5,862 nucleotides of DNA from assembly GCA_023245475.1 (NCBI GenBank), contig JAHFKF010000081.1, positions 1 to 5,862 of the forward strand. Reading direction: 5' to 3'. A program made the position numbers and the translations under genes. This document shows positions 1-4,583 of this stretch, one piece after another. The notes beneath the pieces are model-generated. The model did not search any database and was not told where the DNA came from. It was given only the letters and a program-made list of their open reading frames with translations. Source of the stretch: Candidatus Levyibacteriota bacterium (GTDB taxonomy: Bacteria > Patescibacteriota > Microgenomatia > Levybacterales > UBA12049). Each line of letters opens with the position of its first letter. Position 1 is the stretch's first letter.

Positions 1-631
1 CATTGATTGCTGTGGGGTTATCTTTAGTAACGACATCTTGCTCTCGACTCTTTACTTCATCTCTTGCGGCTTGTGGAGTTGGCTCACAAGCAACAAACCA
101 AAACCCACGTCCATCATTAGTGTTTACACTCAGGTTTGTTGATGTAACAATGACGGTTGCCACGCTTGCATCATTTGCGGCATTTGCAGTTTGCCAGTCT
201 TTGTTTCCTACAGGCATTAAAGCAACAGATTTATTCTTTCCGGGAGTCCGACTATCTATGACAATAACACTGGGATGAGTTGCTGTGGCAAAGACCGTGA
301 TATTACCACGGTTCGGCTCAACCGTTTCCTGTACTAATGAATCTGTATCACAGGGATTTTTCTCTGTGGCGGATGATTGAGGTGATGCCTTCTTTGACCC
401 AAAAGGAGTTGCCTCAGATGAAGGTACAGCCGCACTAACAGAAGGCGATACAAAAGGGCTTGCTTCAGCGGATGCACTTGGACTAAAAGAATTGGATGAA
501 AAAGGACTAGCCTCAGCAGATCCTGATGGAGATGAAGATGGGGCAACAAACTTCCGATCAGGAGAACATGCTGATAAACCTCCTATAGCCATTGATGCTG
601 CAAGGATTGCCGCTGGTACTTCTTTTGTCAT
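1..631 (-). CDS. Predicted lipoprotein with Ser/Pro/Ala-rich repeat linker (partial, C-terminus beyond left edge)
   Basis: An open frame runs leftwards from ATG at 629-631 off the window edge, giving 210 residues without a stop. The N-terminus is a lipoprotein signal peptide: Lys3, a hydrophobic stretch at about 5-19, and the lipobox LSAC at 19-22, so Cys22 should be lipidated and the protein anchored outside the membrane. Residues 30-90 are a low-complexity Ser/Pro/Ala linker with three copies of a seven-residue motif (SAEASPF at 38-44 and 54-60, SSEATPF at 71-77). The following part (about 94-205) looks folded, with beta-rich hydrophobic strands (ITVFATATHPSVIVID) and two cysteines, Cys94 and Cys182, that could form a disulfide. 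No family is recognised. The start is supported by the lipobox and by a strong promoter whose -10 box ends 8 nt before the ATG. Rho lies just upstream on the same strand, but this gene has its own promoter. Confidence 0.78.
   Translation of the reverse strand, partial: MTKEVPAAILAASMAIGGLSACSPDRKFVAPSSSPSGSAEASPFSSNSFSPSASAEASPFVSPSVSAAVPSSEATPFGSKKASPQSSATEKNPCDTDSLVQETVEPNRGNITVFATATHPSVIVIDSRTPGKNKSVALMPVGNKDWQTANAANDASVATVIVTSTNLSVNTNDGRGFWFVACEPTPQAARDEVKSREQDVVTKDNPTAIN
401..520 (-). repeat. Three imperfect coding repeats in the lipoprotein linker
   Basis: Three 21-bp units at 500-520, 452-472 and 401-421 encode SAEASPF, SAEASPF and SSEATPF, spaced 48 and 51 bp apart. Nucleotides differ mostly at third codon positions, so the protein motif seems to be what is kept. 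The units make up part of a flexible surface stalk; expansion or contraction between strains is possible but is not shown here. Confidence 0.6.
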
Positions 632-639
632 ATCTGGAG

Positions 640-668
640 ATTATACCAAAGAGAATAACTACTGACAA
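640..668 (-). promoter_or_regulatory. Sigma70-type promoter of the lipoprotein gene, leaderless layout
   Basis: Read on the minus strand, the -35 box TTGTCA (663-668) is followed by a 17-bp spacer and a perfect -10 box TATAAT (640-645). The predicted transcription start is at about 633-634, only 2-3 nt before the ATG, and there is no Shine-Dalgarno sequence. The -35 box begins right after the rho stop codon (670-672), so there is no room for a hairpin terminator between the two genes. Confidence 0.75.
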
Positions 669-669
669 G

Positions 670-2037
670 TTAGTCTTTTCCGAGTTGTTCGAGGAATTCT
701 GTGTTGGTTTCGGTCTTGCCAAGCTTTTCAACAAACATACTTGTTCTCTCACTCGTATCAAGCATATCCATCATGCGTCGCATAGTAACAATCTTCTTGT
801 ATACATCTTCGGCAAGGATTCTCTCTTCACCGCGGGTCCCCGACTTCTCAATACTAATTGCTGGGAAAATTCGTCTCTCAGCAAGAGCTCTAACCAAATG
901 AAGTTCCATATTACCTGTTCCTTTGAATTCTTCATATATCAAATCGTCCATACGAGATCCTGTTTCGACGAGAGCGGTACCAATAATGGTAAGTGATCCA
1001 CCTTCTTGGCAATTTCGAGCTGCACCAAAGAATTTCTTTGCTGGATGCAATGCTGCTGGATCAAAACCTCCCGAAAGCGTTCTGCCACTTGGTTCAACAG
1101 CAAGATTGTATGCACGAGCCAAACGAGTAATCGAATCAAGAAGAATAATGACATCTTTACCCATTTCAACCATTCTCTTTGCTCGATCAAGAGTAATTTC
1201 AGCAACACGTGTTTGATGTCCTGGAGATTCATCAAAGTTAGAAGCAACGACTTCACCTCTGACAGACATACTAATATCAGTAACTTCTTCTGGTCGCTCT
1301 CCGATGAGCGCTGCCATCAAATGAACGTCTGGGAAGTTAGCAGAAATTCCAGCTGCAATTTCTTTCAAGATAGTGGTCTTTCCTGCTTTTGGCGGAGACA
1401 CGATCATACCTCGCTGCCCAAAGCCAATTGGCGCAACCAAATCAATGACGCGAGTTGATAGTGGTGTCGTCCCGGTTGCCAATACGACCTGTTTGTCAGG
1501 ATAAATTGGTGTCAGATCATCAAAGTATGGCCGTTTCAGAGACTCTTCAGCAGAAACATCATTAACTGATTCAACTTTCAAAAGACCATAGTATCGCTCT
1601 GTGTCCTTTGGTGGACGAGCAACACCTCCAACGAGGTCTCCTGGACGCAACATGAAACGTCTGATTTGTGACTGAGAAATATAAATGTCGCGATTTGATG
1701 GAATGAATTTAGGACGAAGGAAACCATGTCCTTCTGGCTGTACATCCAAAAATCCTTTTACTTCTTCTGTTGGTGTTTGTTGTGGTTGTGGATAAGGTGA
1801 ATGCATTGTGTTACCGCCGTGATTGTTATTGTTGCCAAAGTGAATTCGTCGTGTTGGTACAGCAGGTGCTGCTGCTGGTGTTTGGTCAGTAGCAGTTGAA
1901 GTGCTATCAGTTGCTACGTCAGACTGCTCCGCTTGCACATCCATATTACTGGTTTGCGCTTCTTCAGGAGCTTCATTTTCATTTGGTTTACCTACCAAAT
2001 CACTGACGGAAACCTTTTGGGCTGTTTTATTTACCAT
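670..2037 (-). CDS. rho: Transcription termination factor Rho
   Basis: Rho is the hexameric RNA-dependent ATPase that ends transcription by loading on nascent RNA and pulling it from RNA polymerase. The 455 residues carry the whole core: the RNA-binding OB/cold-shock-like domain (about 93-165, with GFLDVQPEGHGFLR and DIYISQSQIRRF), Walker A PPKAGKTT (215-222), a GERPEEVTD segment (246-254), Walker B DVIILLDS (295-302), the Q-loop region (about 318-336), the R-loop ETGSRMDD (358-365), and the arginine finger Arg402 in SGTRGEE. All catalytic residues are present. It is longer than E. coli Rho (419). The helical N-terminal domain is not recognisable; instead residues 1-92 are an acidic, Ala/Thr-rich and then Asn/His/Pro/Gln-rich disordered extension. 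The start ATG follows a good promoter by a leader of about 32 nt without a Shine-Dalgarno site. The pilin gene lies upstream on the same strand. Confidence 0.98.
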   Translation of the reverse strand: MVNKTAQKVSVSDLVGKPNENEAPEEAQTSNMDVQAEQSDVATDSTSTATDQTPAAAPAVPTRRIHFGNNNNHGGNTMHSPYPQPQQTPTEEVKGFLDVQPEGHGFLRPKFIPSNRDIYISQSQIRRFMLRPGDLVGGVARPPKDTERYYGLLKVESVNDVSAEESLKRPYFDDLTPIYPDKQVVLATGTTPLSTRVIDLVAPIGFGQRGMIVSPPKAGKTTILKEIAAGISANFPDVHLMAALIGERPEEVTDISMSVRGEVVASNFDESPGHQTRVAEITLDRAKRMVEMGKDVIILLDSITRLARAYNLAVEPSGRTLSGGFDPAALHPAKKFFGAARNCQEGGSLTIIGTALVETGSRMDDLIYEEFKGTGNMELHLVRALAERRIFPAISIEKSGTRGEERILAEDVYKKIVTMRRMMDMLDTSERTSMFVEKLGKTETNTEFLEQLGKD

Positions 2038-2075
2038 AGAGCTAGACGAGGACTTATGTGTCTTAATCGGGTTAT

Positions 2076-2104
2076 ATTACACCACATTCCTCTCCATTTG
2101 TCAA
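2076..2104 (-). promoter_or_regulatory. Sigma70-type promoter of rho
   Basis: On the minus strand a perfect -35 TTGACA (2099-2104) is followed by a 17-bp spacer and -10 TGTAAT (2076-2081), preceded by an extended -10 TGG. Transcription should start at about 2069, giving a leader of about 32 nt. The promoter begins 5 bp after the pilin stop codon, so rho need not depend on read-through from the pilin gene. In E. coli and Bacillus rho is autoregulated by termination in its long leader; this leader looks too short for that. Confidence 0.75.
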
Positions 2105-2108
2105 TCCA

Positions 2109-2504
2109 CTAATATAACGTGGGAATGGTCATGCTGCCAACACCTTGACCAGTTATTACATACAAAACGAAATTAACGATAAAGAATGCCAGAAGAGCAA
2201 TGATTAACCCGACAATTGCGGCCGTGATAGTGCCCCTTGCCTGATCAATCTTGCCTTTATCTCCCCCGGACATCGTCCAACGAATACCTCCCCACACAAT
2301 GAAAAAGAGACAAAGGATAACAGCAATGATAAGAAGTATCGTAAGAATTGTCCCAACAATAGTGCTGGATTGTTCAATTTTCAGATTACAAAGATTACTA
2401 AATTGTCCTGTTGGACATAGTTCTGTCGCAAAAGCAGGAGTTGCAAGCGCTAAAAATGCAGCGGAGCCACTTGCTATGGCAGAAAGCACACCAATCTTTT
2501 TCAT
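2109..2504 (-). CDS. Pilin-like small membrane protein (TrbC/VirB2-type, T4SS pilin family)
   Basis: This 131-residue protein has a signal peptide (Lys2, Lys3, hydrophobic 5-20, probable cleavage after Ala26 in the PAFA motif), a short exported segment with two cysteines (Cys30 and Cys39), a first membrane helix at about 48-72, a polar loop WGGIRWTMSGGDKGKIDQAR (71-90), and a second helix at about 93-117. A two-helix layout with the GG...W..SGGDK...AR loop is typical of the small pilin-like proteins of Patescibacteria, often named T4SS pilin or Mbov_0395-type conjugal transfer proteins, which resemble VirB2/TrbC. No VirB4 or other secretion gene is visible here, so whether it builds a pilus, a DNA-uptake channel or something else is open. 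A TTG start at 2529-2531 in the same frame was rejected because it lies inside the promoter; ATG at 2502-2504 begins a proper signal peptide. Confidence 0.85.
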   Translation of the reverse strand: MKKIGVLSAIASGSAAFLALATPAFATELCPTGQFSNLCNLKIEQSSTIVGTILTILLIIAVILCLFFIVWGGIRWTMSGGDKGKIDQARGTITAAIVGLIIALLAFFIVNFVLYVITGQGVGSMTIPTLY

Positions 2505-2514
2505 ATCTAATACT

Positions 2515-2544
2515 ATAATAGTGGTATTCAATTGAGCTTGTCAA
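2515..2544 (-). promoter_or_regulatory. Promoter of the pilin-like gene, leaderless layout
   Basis: On the minus strand -35 TTGACA (2539-2544) is followed by an 18-bp spacer and -10 TATTAT (2515-2520). The -10 box ends 10 nt before the ATG, placing the transcription start at about 2508 and the leader at 4-5 nt. No Shine-Dalgarno sequence is present. It lies back to back with the promoter at 2555-2583. Confidence 0.7.
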
Positions 2545-2554
2545 GATACGTAAG

Positions 2555-2583
2555 TTGACAAACCGTAGGAACAATGATATCTT
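2555..2583 (+). promoter_or_regulatory. Promoter of the secreted Pro/Thr-rich protein gene, near-leaderless
   Basis: A perfect -35 TTGACA (2555-2560) is followed by a 17-bp spacer and -10 TATCTT (2578-2583), preceded by an extended -10 TGA. The -10 box ends 12 nt before the ATG at 2596, so the leader would be about 6-7 nt. Its -35 box is 10 bp from the -35 box of the opposing pilin promoter. Confidence 0.65.
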
Positions 2584-2595
2584 ACCCAAAACCAT

Positions 2596-2943
2596 ATGAA
2601 ATATGTTCTTGGTATTATAATAGTATTAAGTACGTTTGCTTTCGTACCACAGAGTGCGCAAGCTGCGACAAAAACCTGTACTCCGATCTTCGGTGGTGGC
2701 AGCAAATGTATCAGTCCTGACCCTACAACTGCTAGCAAACAAACAAAGCCTACGCCAACACCAACCAAACGGCCTACACAAGTAGCAAACGGCACCCAAA
2801 CAACCAAAGGTGGACAAGTTGTGCACACACCAACTCCAACAAAGAAAACTCCAGCAACAGGCCCAGAAACATTGGCATTGGCAGTCCTTCCTGCTGCTGC
2901 TGCCGTTGGCGTCTATTTACGTCGTAAATCAAACCTGAAGTGA
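2596..2943 (+). CDS. Secreted Pro/Thr-rich protein with sortase-like C-terminal sorting signal
   Basis: The 115-residue protein starts with a clear signal peptide (Lys2, hydrophobic 4-17, probable cleavage after Ala23 in SAQA). A short mature head has two cysteines (Cys28 and Cys38) ten residues apart, possibly a disulfide. Residues 41-88 form a Pro/Thr/Lys-rich stalk (PTPTPTK, HTPTPTKKT). The C-terminus has the three parts of a cell-wall sorting signal: TPATG (85-89) followed by PE, a hydrophobic helix at about 92-107, and the basic tail RRKSNLK. This resembles the LPxTG-PE endings common in CPR surface proteins, but with Thr in place of Leu. Sortase attachment is therefore inference; a plain C-terminal membrane anchor is the alternative. 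No sortase gene is in the window. The head is too small for a catalytic domain, so a structural or adhesive surface role is the best guess. Confidence 0.72.
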   Translation: MKYVLGIIIVLSTFAFVPQSAQAATKTCTPIFGGGSKCISPDPTTASKQTKPTPTPTKRPTQVANGTQTTKGGQVVHTPTPTKKTPATGPETLALAVLPAAAAVGVYLRRKSNLK

Positions 2944-2963
2944 AGCAAGATTAGCCTCAAAAC

Positions 2964-2993
2964 TTGACAAAATTCAGACAGATATGGTACGCT
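2964..2993 (+). promoter_or_regulatory. Probable promoter of the glycosyltransferase gene
   Basis: A perfect -35 TTGACA (2964-2969), an 18-bp spacer ending in an extended -10 TGG, and a weak -10 TACGCT (2988-2993). The predicted transcription start at about 3000 leaves a leader of about 54 nt before ATG 3054, again without a Shine-Dalgarno site. The -10 hexamer matches consensus at only three positions, so the TG extension would have to compensate. Confidence 0.5.
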
Positions 2994-3053
2994 ACACCTC
3001 ATCTGCTCATCAATTAACTGCCAACCTGCGTATTAGTAACTTCCCAAAAAATT

Positions 3054-3821
3054 ATGAAGATCAAAGAATACGTTGTCTCTATTATTCTACCTGTGCACAA
3101 TGCAAGTAAATTCTTGCCGGAGTGCTTGGAGAGCCTCAAAAACCAAAGCTATCAGGATATTCAAATCATTGCTATTGATGACTTCTCTACTGATAACTCT
3201 CTTTCTATTTTGAAAAAATTTGGACGAGAATACAAAAAACTTGAAGTCTATCACAACAAAAAACGTTACGGTTTGGCAATTTGTTACAACAGAGCGCTGA
3301 AAGTTGCCAAAGGCCGCTTTATTGCCTTTATGAATCCCAATGACATTAACGCCGTTAACAGGCTGAAGCGTCAGGTAAATTTCCTGTTGAAGAATCCAAA
3401 GACAGTTGCCGTTGGCACACAATATACCAGTATTGATGAGAGCTGCCGCAAGCTTGAACGCAGTAATCTCCCACAAGTGCATGAAGAGATCTACGAAAAT
3501 GTCATTCAGGCATCAAGTCTGCTCCCTGAAACCGTTATGGTCAACCGGGAACGGTTACCAAAAGACTTATTGTACTTCAAAGCAACGAAGTATCCTTTTG
3601 TCTTTACTGAGGTCTTTTTGAAGTTTTTCCAGTACGGCTCTGTGGCAAACATTGTCCATTCTCTTTACTATCATCGGGAAGGAATTAAACGGCACGGCAG
3701 AAAGCTATCAAAGCGAAATCACATTGCATCGATGCTTAAGCTGTGGTTTACGTCGAAATCATATAACGACTATCGACCATCCTTTAAGACCTTTATCCCT
3801 CAACTAGTCAAAGGGATCTAA
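3054..3821 (+). CDS. Family 2 glycosyltransferase (GT-A fold), possibly catalytically degenerate
   Basis: The N-terminal half is unmistakably GT2: VSIILPVHNASKFLPECL (8-25), the nucleotide-binding IDDFSTDNS (41-49), and the RYGLAICYNRAL then AKGRFIAFMNPND run (71-97). Such enzymes move a sugar from a nucleotide donor to glycans or lipids at the cytoplasmic membrane face, usually for cell-surface polysaccharide. At 255 residues it is a normal length for a single-domain GT2 and has no membrane helices. Two sites depart from the family: the usual DADD metal-binding motif is NPND (94-97), and the downstream segment normally reading EDYELWLRL reads VFTEVFLKF (183-191), apparently lacking the catalytic acidic residue. 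The frame is intact and the fold motifs are kept, so it may be a non-catalytic paralogue or a variant. The start is the first ATG after an in-frame stop at 3015-3017. No glycan-operon neighbours are visible. Confidence 0.88.
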   Translation: MKIKEYVVSIILPVHNASKFLPECLESLKNQSYQDIQIIAIDDFSTDNSLSILKKFGREYKKLEVYHNKKRYGLAICYNRALKVAKGRFIAFMNPNDINAVNRLKRQVNFLLKNPKTVAVGTQYTSIDESCRKLERSNLPQVHEEIYENVIQASSLLPETVMVNRERLPKDLLYFKATKYPFVFTEVFLKFFQYGSVANIVHSLYYHREGIKRHGRKLSKRNHIASMLKLWFTSKSYNDYRPSFKTFIPQLVKGI

Positions 3822-3924
3822 TCTCTCCATGTTTGTCTCTGACAACTAACCAACCTAATTGATATATCCAGGTTTGCTTTCCTTTTTATTATTACTTTTG
3901 TGACTTTCTAAATTCATTCAAAAC

Positions 3925-3965
3925 TTATCCCAAAGTTATCCACATTTTTCTTTAACTTATCCAAC
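3925..3965 (+). promoter_or_regulatory. Cluster of three direct DnaA-box-like sites
   Basis: TTATCCCAA (3925-3933), a perfect consensus DnaA box TTATCCACA (3936-3944) and TTATCCAAC (3957-3965) lie in the same orientation. Their starts are 11 and 21 bp apart, close to one and two helical turns, so bound DnaA would sit on the same face of the helix. Known DnaA boxes follow TTATNCACA; the outer two sites depart from it at two positions each. Confidence 0.6.
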
Positions 3966-3974
3966 ACGCTGAGG

Positions 3975-4013
3975 ACATAGGATTATTTTGCATAAATAAA
4001 TTATAGGCTATGT
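3975..4013. repeat. AT-rich nested inverted repeat next to the DnaA boxes
   Basis: The outer arms ACATAG (3975-3980) and CTATGT (4008-4013) enclose an inner stem TTATTT (3983-3988) / AAATAA (3994-3999) with loop TGCAT. Of the 27 bases between the outer arms only five are G or C. Its position 9 bp after the last DnaA box would suit a DNA-unwinding element, but that is inference. Confidence 0.45.
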
Positions 4014-4050
4014 GTTATTTTGTCTTATTTCTCCACGAACTTATTATAGG

Positions 4051-4079
4051 TTGACATGGGTATGTGGATATGCTAGTAT
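4051..4079 (+). promoter_or_regulatory. Promoter of the 50-residue gene, leaderless, with an embedded DnaA box
   Basis: A perfect -35 TTGACA (4051-4056), 17-bp spacer, extended -10 TGC and -10 TAGTAT (4074-4079). The -10 box ends 10 nt before ATG 4090, giving a leader of 4-5 nt. The spacer and TG extension overlap a reverse-oriented DnaA-like site, TGTGGATAT (4063-4071), matching 8 of 9 consensus positions, so bound DnaA would be expected to block RNA polymerase. Confidence 0.62.
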
Positions 4080-4089
4080 TCCTTTGTAT

Positions 4090-4242
4090 ATGAAATTGAT
4101 GATGCATCTTGTGAGCCTTTTTGAAAAAGAAGAGGCAAAAACACTCGCTGATTATCAGAGAGAGTTATTAGTAAAAACGAGCGCACAGCAATTTACAAAG
4201 TTACGTGAATTGGGTTTAGGAATCCAAATAAGTGTGACTTAG
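4090..4242 (+). CDS. Small protein of 50 residues, unknown function
   Basis: The frame starting at ATG 4090 encodes 50 residues: a short hydrophobic start (MKLMMHLVSLF), then a mostly helical, charged segment with EKEEAKTLADYQRELL, and a Leu/Gly-rich end. No signal peptide, cysteine or known motif is seen. The frame is open further upstream to ATG 4012, but the stretch before 4090 overlaps the promoter and part of the AT-rich repeat, and the promoter's -10 box sits exactly where it does in the neighbouring leaderless genes; the shorter start is preferred. Evidence that it is real is the well-placed promoter and plausible amino-acid composition; the short length means it could be chance. It sits right next to the DnaA-box cluster. 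Confidence 0.5.
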   Translation: MKLMMHLVSLFEKEEAKTLADYQRELLVKTSAQQFTKLRELGLGIQISVT

Positions 4243-4251
4243 AGGTACTGA

Positions 4252-4277
4252 TCCGCCTACGCTAAAGCTACGGTGGA
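4252..4277. repeat. REP-like imperfect palindrome
   Basis: TCCGCC and GGTGGA (one G-T wobble) flank TAC-GCT-AA-AGC-TAC, so the 26 bases can fold as a six-pair outer stem, a symmetric three-base internal loop and a three-pair GCT/AGC inner stem. I recall a near-identical sequence with GGCGGA as right arm recurring in intergenic DNA of many Patescibacteria assemblies; that is memory and is not checked. It is GC-rich against AT-rich surroundings and lies 9 bp after the stop of the 50-residue gene. Confidence 0.5.
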
Positions 4278-4286
4278 CAAAGCAAC

Positions 4287-4348
4287 AAAAAAAGAGCATC
4301 GCTTTCGTTACTCAAAATATAAGTTCAGGTACGATAAGCAATGCTCTT
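4287..4348 (-). terminator. Rho-independent terminator of the predicted small RNA
   Basis: Arms 4331-4348 and 4292-4308 pair over about 16 bp: AAGAGCAT/ATGCTCTT, one C/A mismatch, GCTT/AAGC, one bulged base, and TCGT/ACGA, around a 22-nt loop. Read on the minus strand the hairpin is followed by a run of seven T (4293-4287, partly inside the stem). The plus strand has no T run after the hairpin, so the polarity is clear. The loop is longer than is typical. Confidence 0.5.
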
Positions 4349-4396
4349 AGGGTAAACGACATTTAGTCCTTCAGGCAGGAATAAAACTAACTGTCG
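4287..4396 (-). ncRNA. Predicted small RNA of about 110 nt, unknown function
   Basis: A promoter at 4403-4431 on the minus strand and a hairpin plus T-tract terminator at 4287-4348 delimit a short transcript starting at about 4396. The 5' half can form a small stem (TCCT/AGGA with loop GCCTGA at 4367-4380) and the 3' half is the terminator hairpin. No known RNA family is recognised. The transcript also contains a 16-codon frame from ATG 4360-4362 to a stop at 4312-4314, preceded by AAGGA four bases upstream, so a tiny peptide cannot be ruled out; but no other gene in the window uses such a ribosome site. There is no protein gene on this strand for it to lead into. Confidence 0.4.
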
Positions 4397-4402
4397 ATAT
4401 CA

Positions 4403-4431
4403 AAAATACACCCTCCTAGTTTTGTTGTCAA
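4403..4431 (-). promoter_or_regulatory. Promoter of the predicted small RNA
   Basis: On the minus strand a perfect -35 TTGACA (4426-4431), a 17-bp spacer and -10 TATTTT (4403-4408), which matches consensus at four positions. The transcription start is expected near 4396. The spacer contains AGGAGGG, which on this reading is promoter DNA and not a ribosome site. Confidence 0.5.
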
Positions 4432-4512
4432 GAAAAAGAGTCGAGGCAAAAAAGTGCATTTTGTCTTGATATATCAATCTTTTTCATGATTGATTTTTGA
4501 GCGTAAACTGAT

Positions 4513-4583
4513 AAGACTCGTCTTTTGAGATGAAGTAGGAACATTGGGCAGGTGTTCCTACTTCTACTGAAACGGCGAGTCTT
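4513..4583. repeat. 71-nt long hairpin before the 199-residue gene
   Basis: A 12-bp perfect inner stem GAAGTAGGAACA (4532-4543) / TGTTCCTACTTC (4553-4564) with a nine-base loop is stacked, through a symmetric 9/9 internal loop, on a 10-bp outer stem AAGACTCGTC (4513-4522) / GGCGAGTCTT (4574-4583, one G-T wobble). It ends 8 nt before ATG 4592 and is followed by TTAATTTA rather than a full T tract. It may be a 5' leader structure, a terminator for an upstream plus-strand RNA, or a small mobile-type inverted repeat. Confidence 0.6.

Larger units (their letters stand above)
3822..4089. other. Intergenic region with DnaA-box cluster and AT-rich repeat (candidate origin)
   Basis: This gap between the glycosyltransferase and the 50-residue gene has no convincing coding frame. 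It is T-rich on the plus strand at 3886-3900, then holds three TTATCC-containing sites, an AT-rich nested inverted repeat and the promoter of the next gene. No hairpin terminator follows the glycosyltransferase. Together the elements look like a small replication origin, although no dnaA gene is in view. Confidence 0.45.

Noticed and set aside
3..278. Plus-strand 91-codon frame at the left edge
   Set aside because: It is antisense to the lipoprotein gene, which has a lipobox and a strong promoter.
334..549. Minus-strand 71-codon His/Leu-rich frame
   Set aside because: It is an out-of-frame reading of the repetitive linker of the lipoprotein gene, producing a biased composition.
592..1458. 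Plus-strand frames of 134, 66, 97 and 150 codons
   Set aside because: They lie antisense to rho, whose conserved motifs run the full length of the minus strand; no promoter and no sensible protein character.
2505..2531. TTG start nine codons upstream of the pilin ATG
   Set aside because: It lies inside the -10 and spacer of the pilin promoter and would put extra residues before the signal peptide.
2541..2828. Minus-strand 95- and 66-codon frames
   Set aside because: They are antisense to the secreted Pro/Thr-rich protein; Cys/Val/Gly-rich readings result from reversed Thr/Pro codons.
3087..3482. Minus-strand 131-codon frame
   Set aside because: It is antisense to the glycosyltransferase, whose GT2 motifs are clear on the plus strand.
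4012..4089. Upstream start (ATG 4012) for the small protein
   Set aside because: This stretch overlaps the AT-rich repeat arm and the promoter; the leaderless promoter points to ATG 4090.
4312..4362. 16-codon minus-strand frame with AAGGA upstream
   Set aside because: Too short to call; no other gene here uses a Shine-Dalgarno site, and the frame runs into the terminator hairpin. Kept only as a remark in the small RNA entry.
4380..4426. Inverted repeat AATAAAACTA / TAGTTTTGTT with a 27-nt loop
   Set aside because: A/T-rich, includes a wobble, long loop, and it overlaps the small RNA promoter; likely chance.
4473..4498. Stem ATCAATC / GATTGAT followed by five T as a plus-strand terminator
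   Set aside because: The stem is only seven mostly A/T pairs and no plus-strand transcript is known to need ending here.
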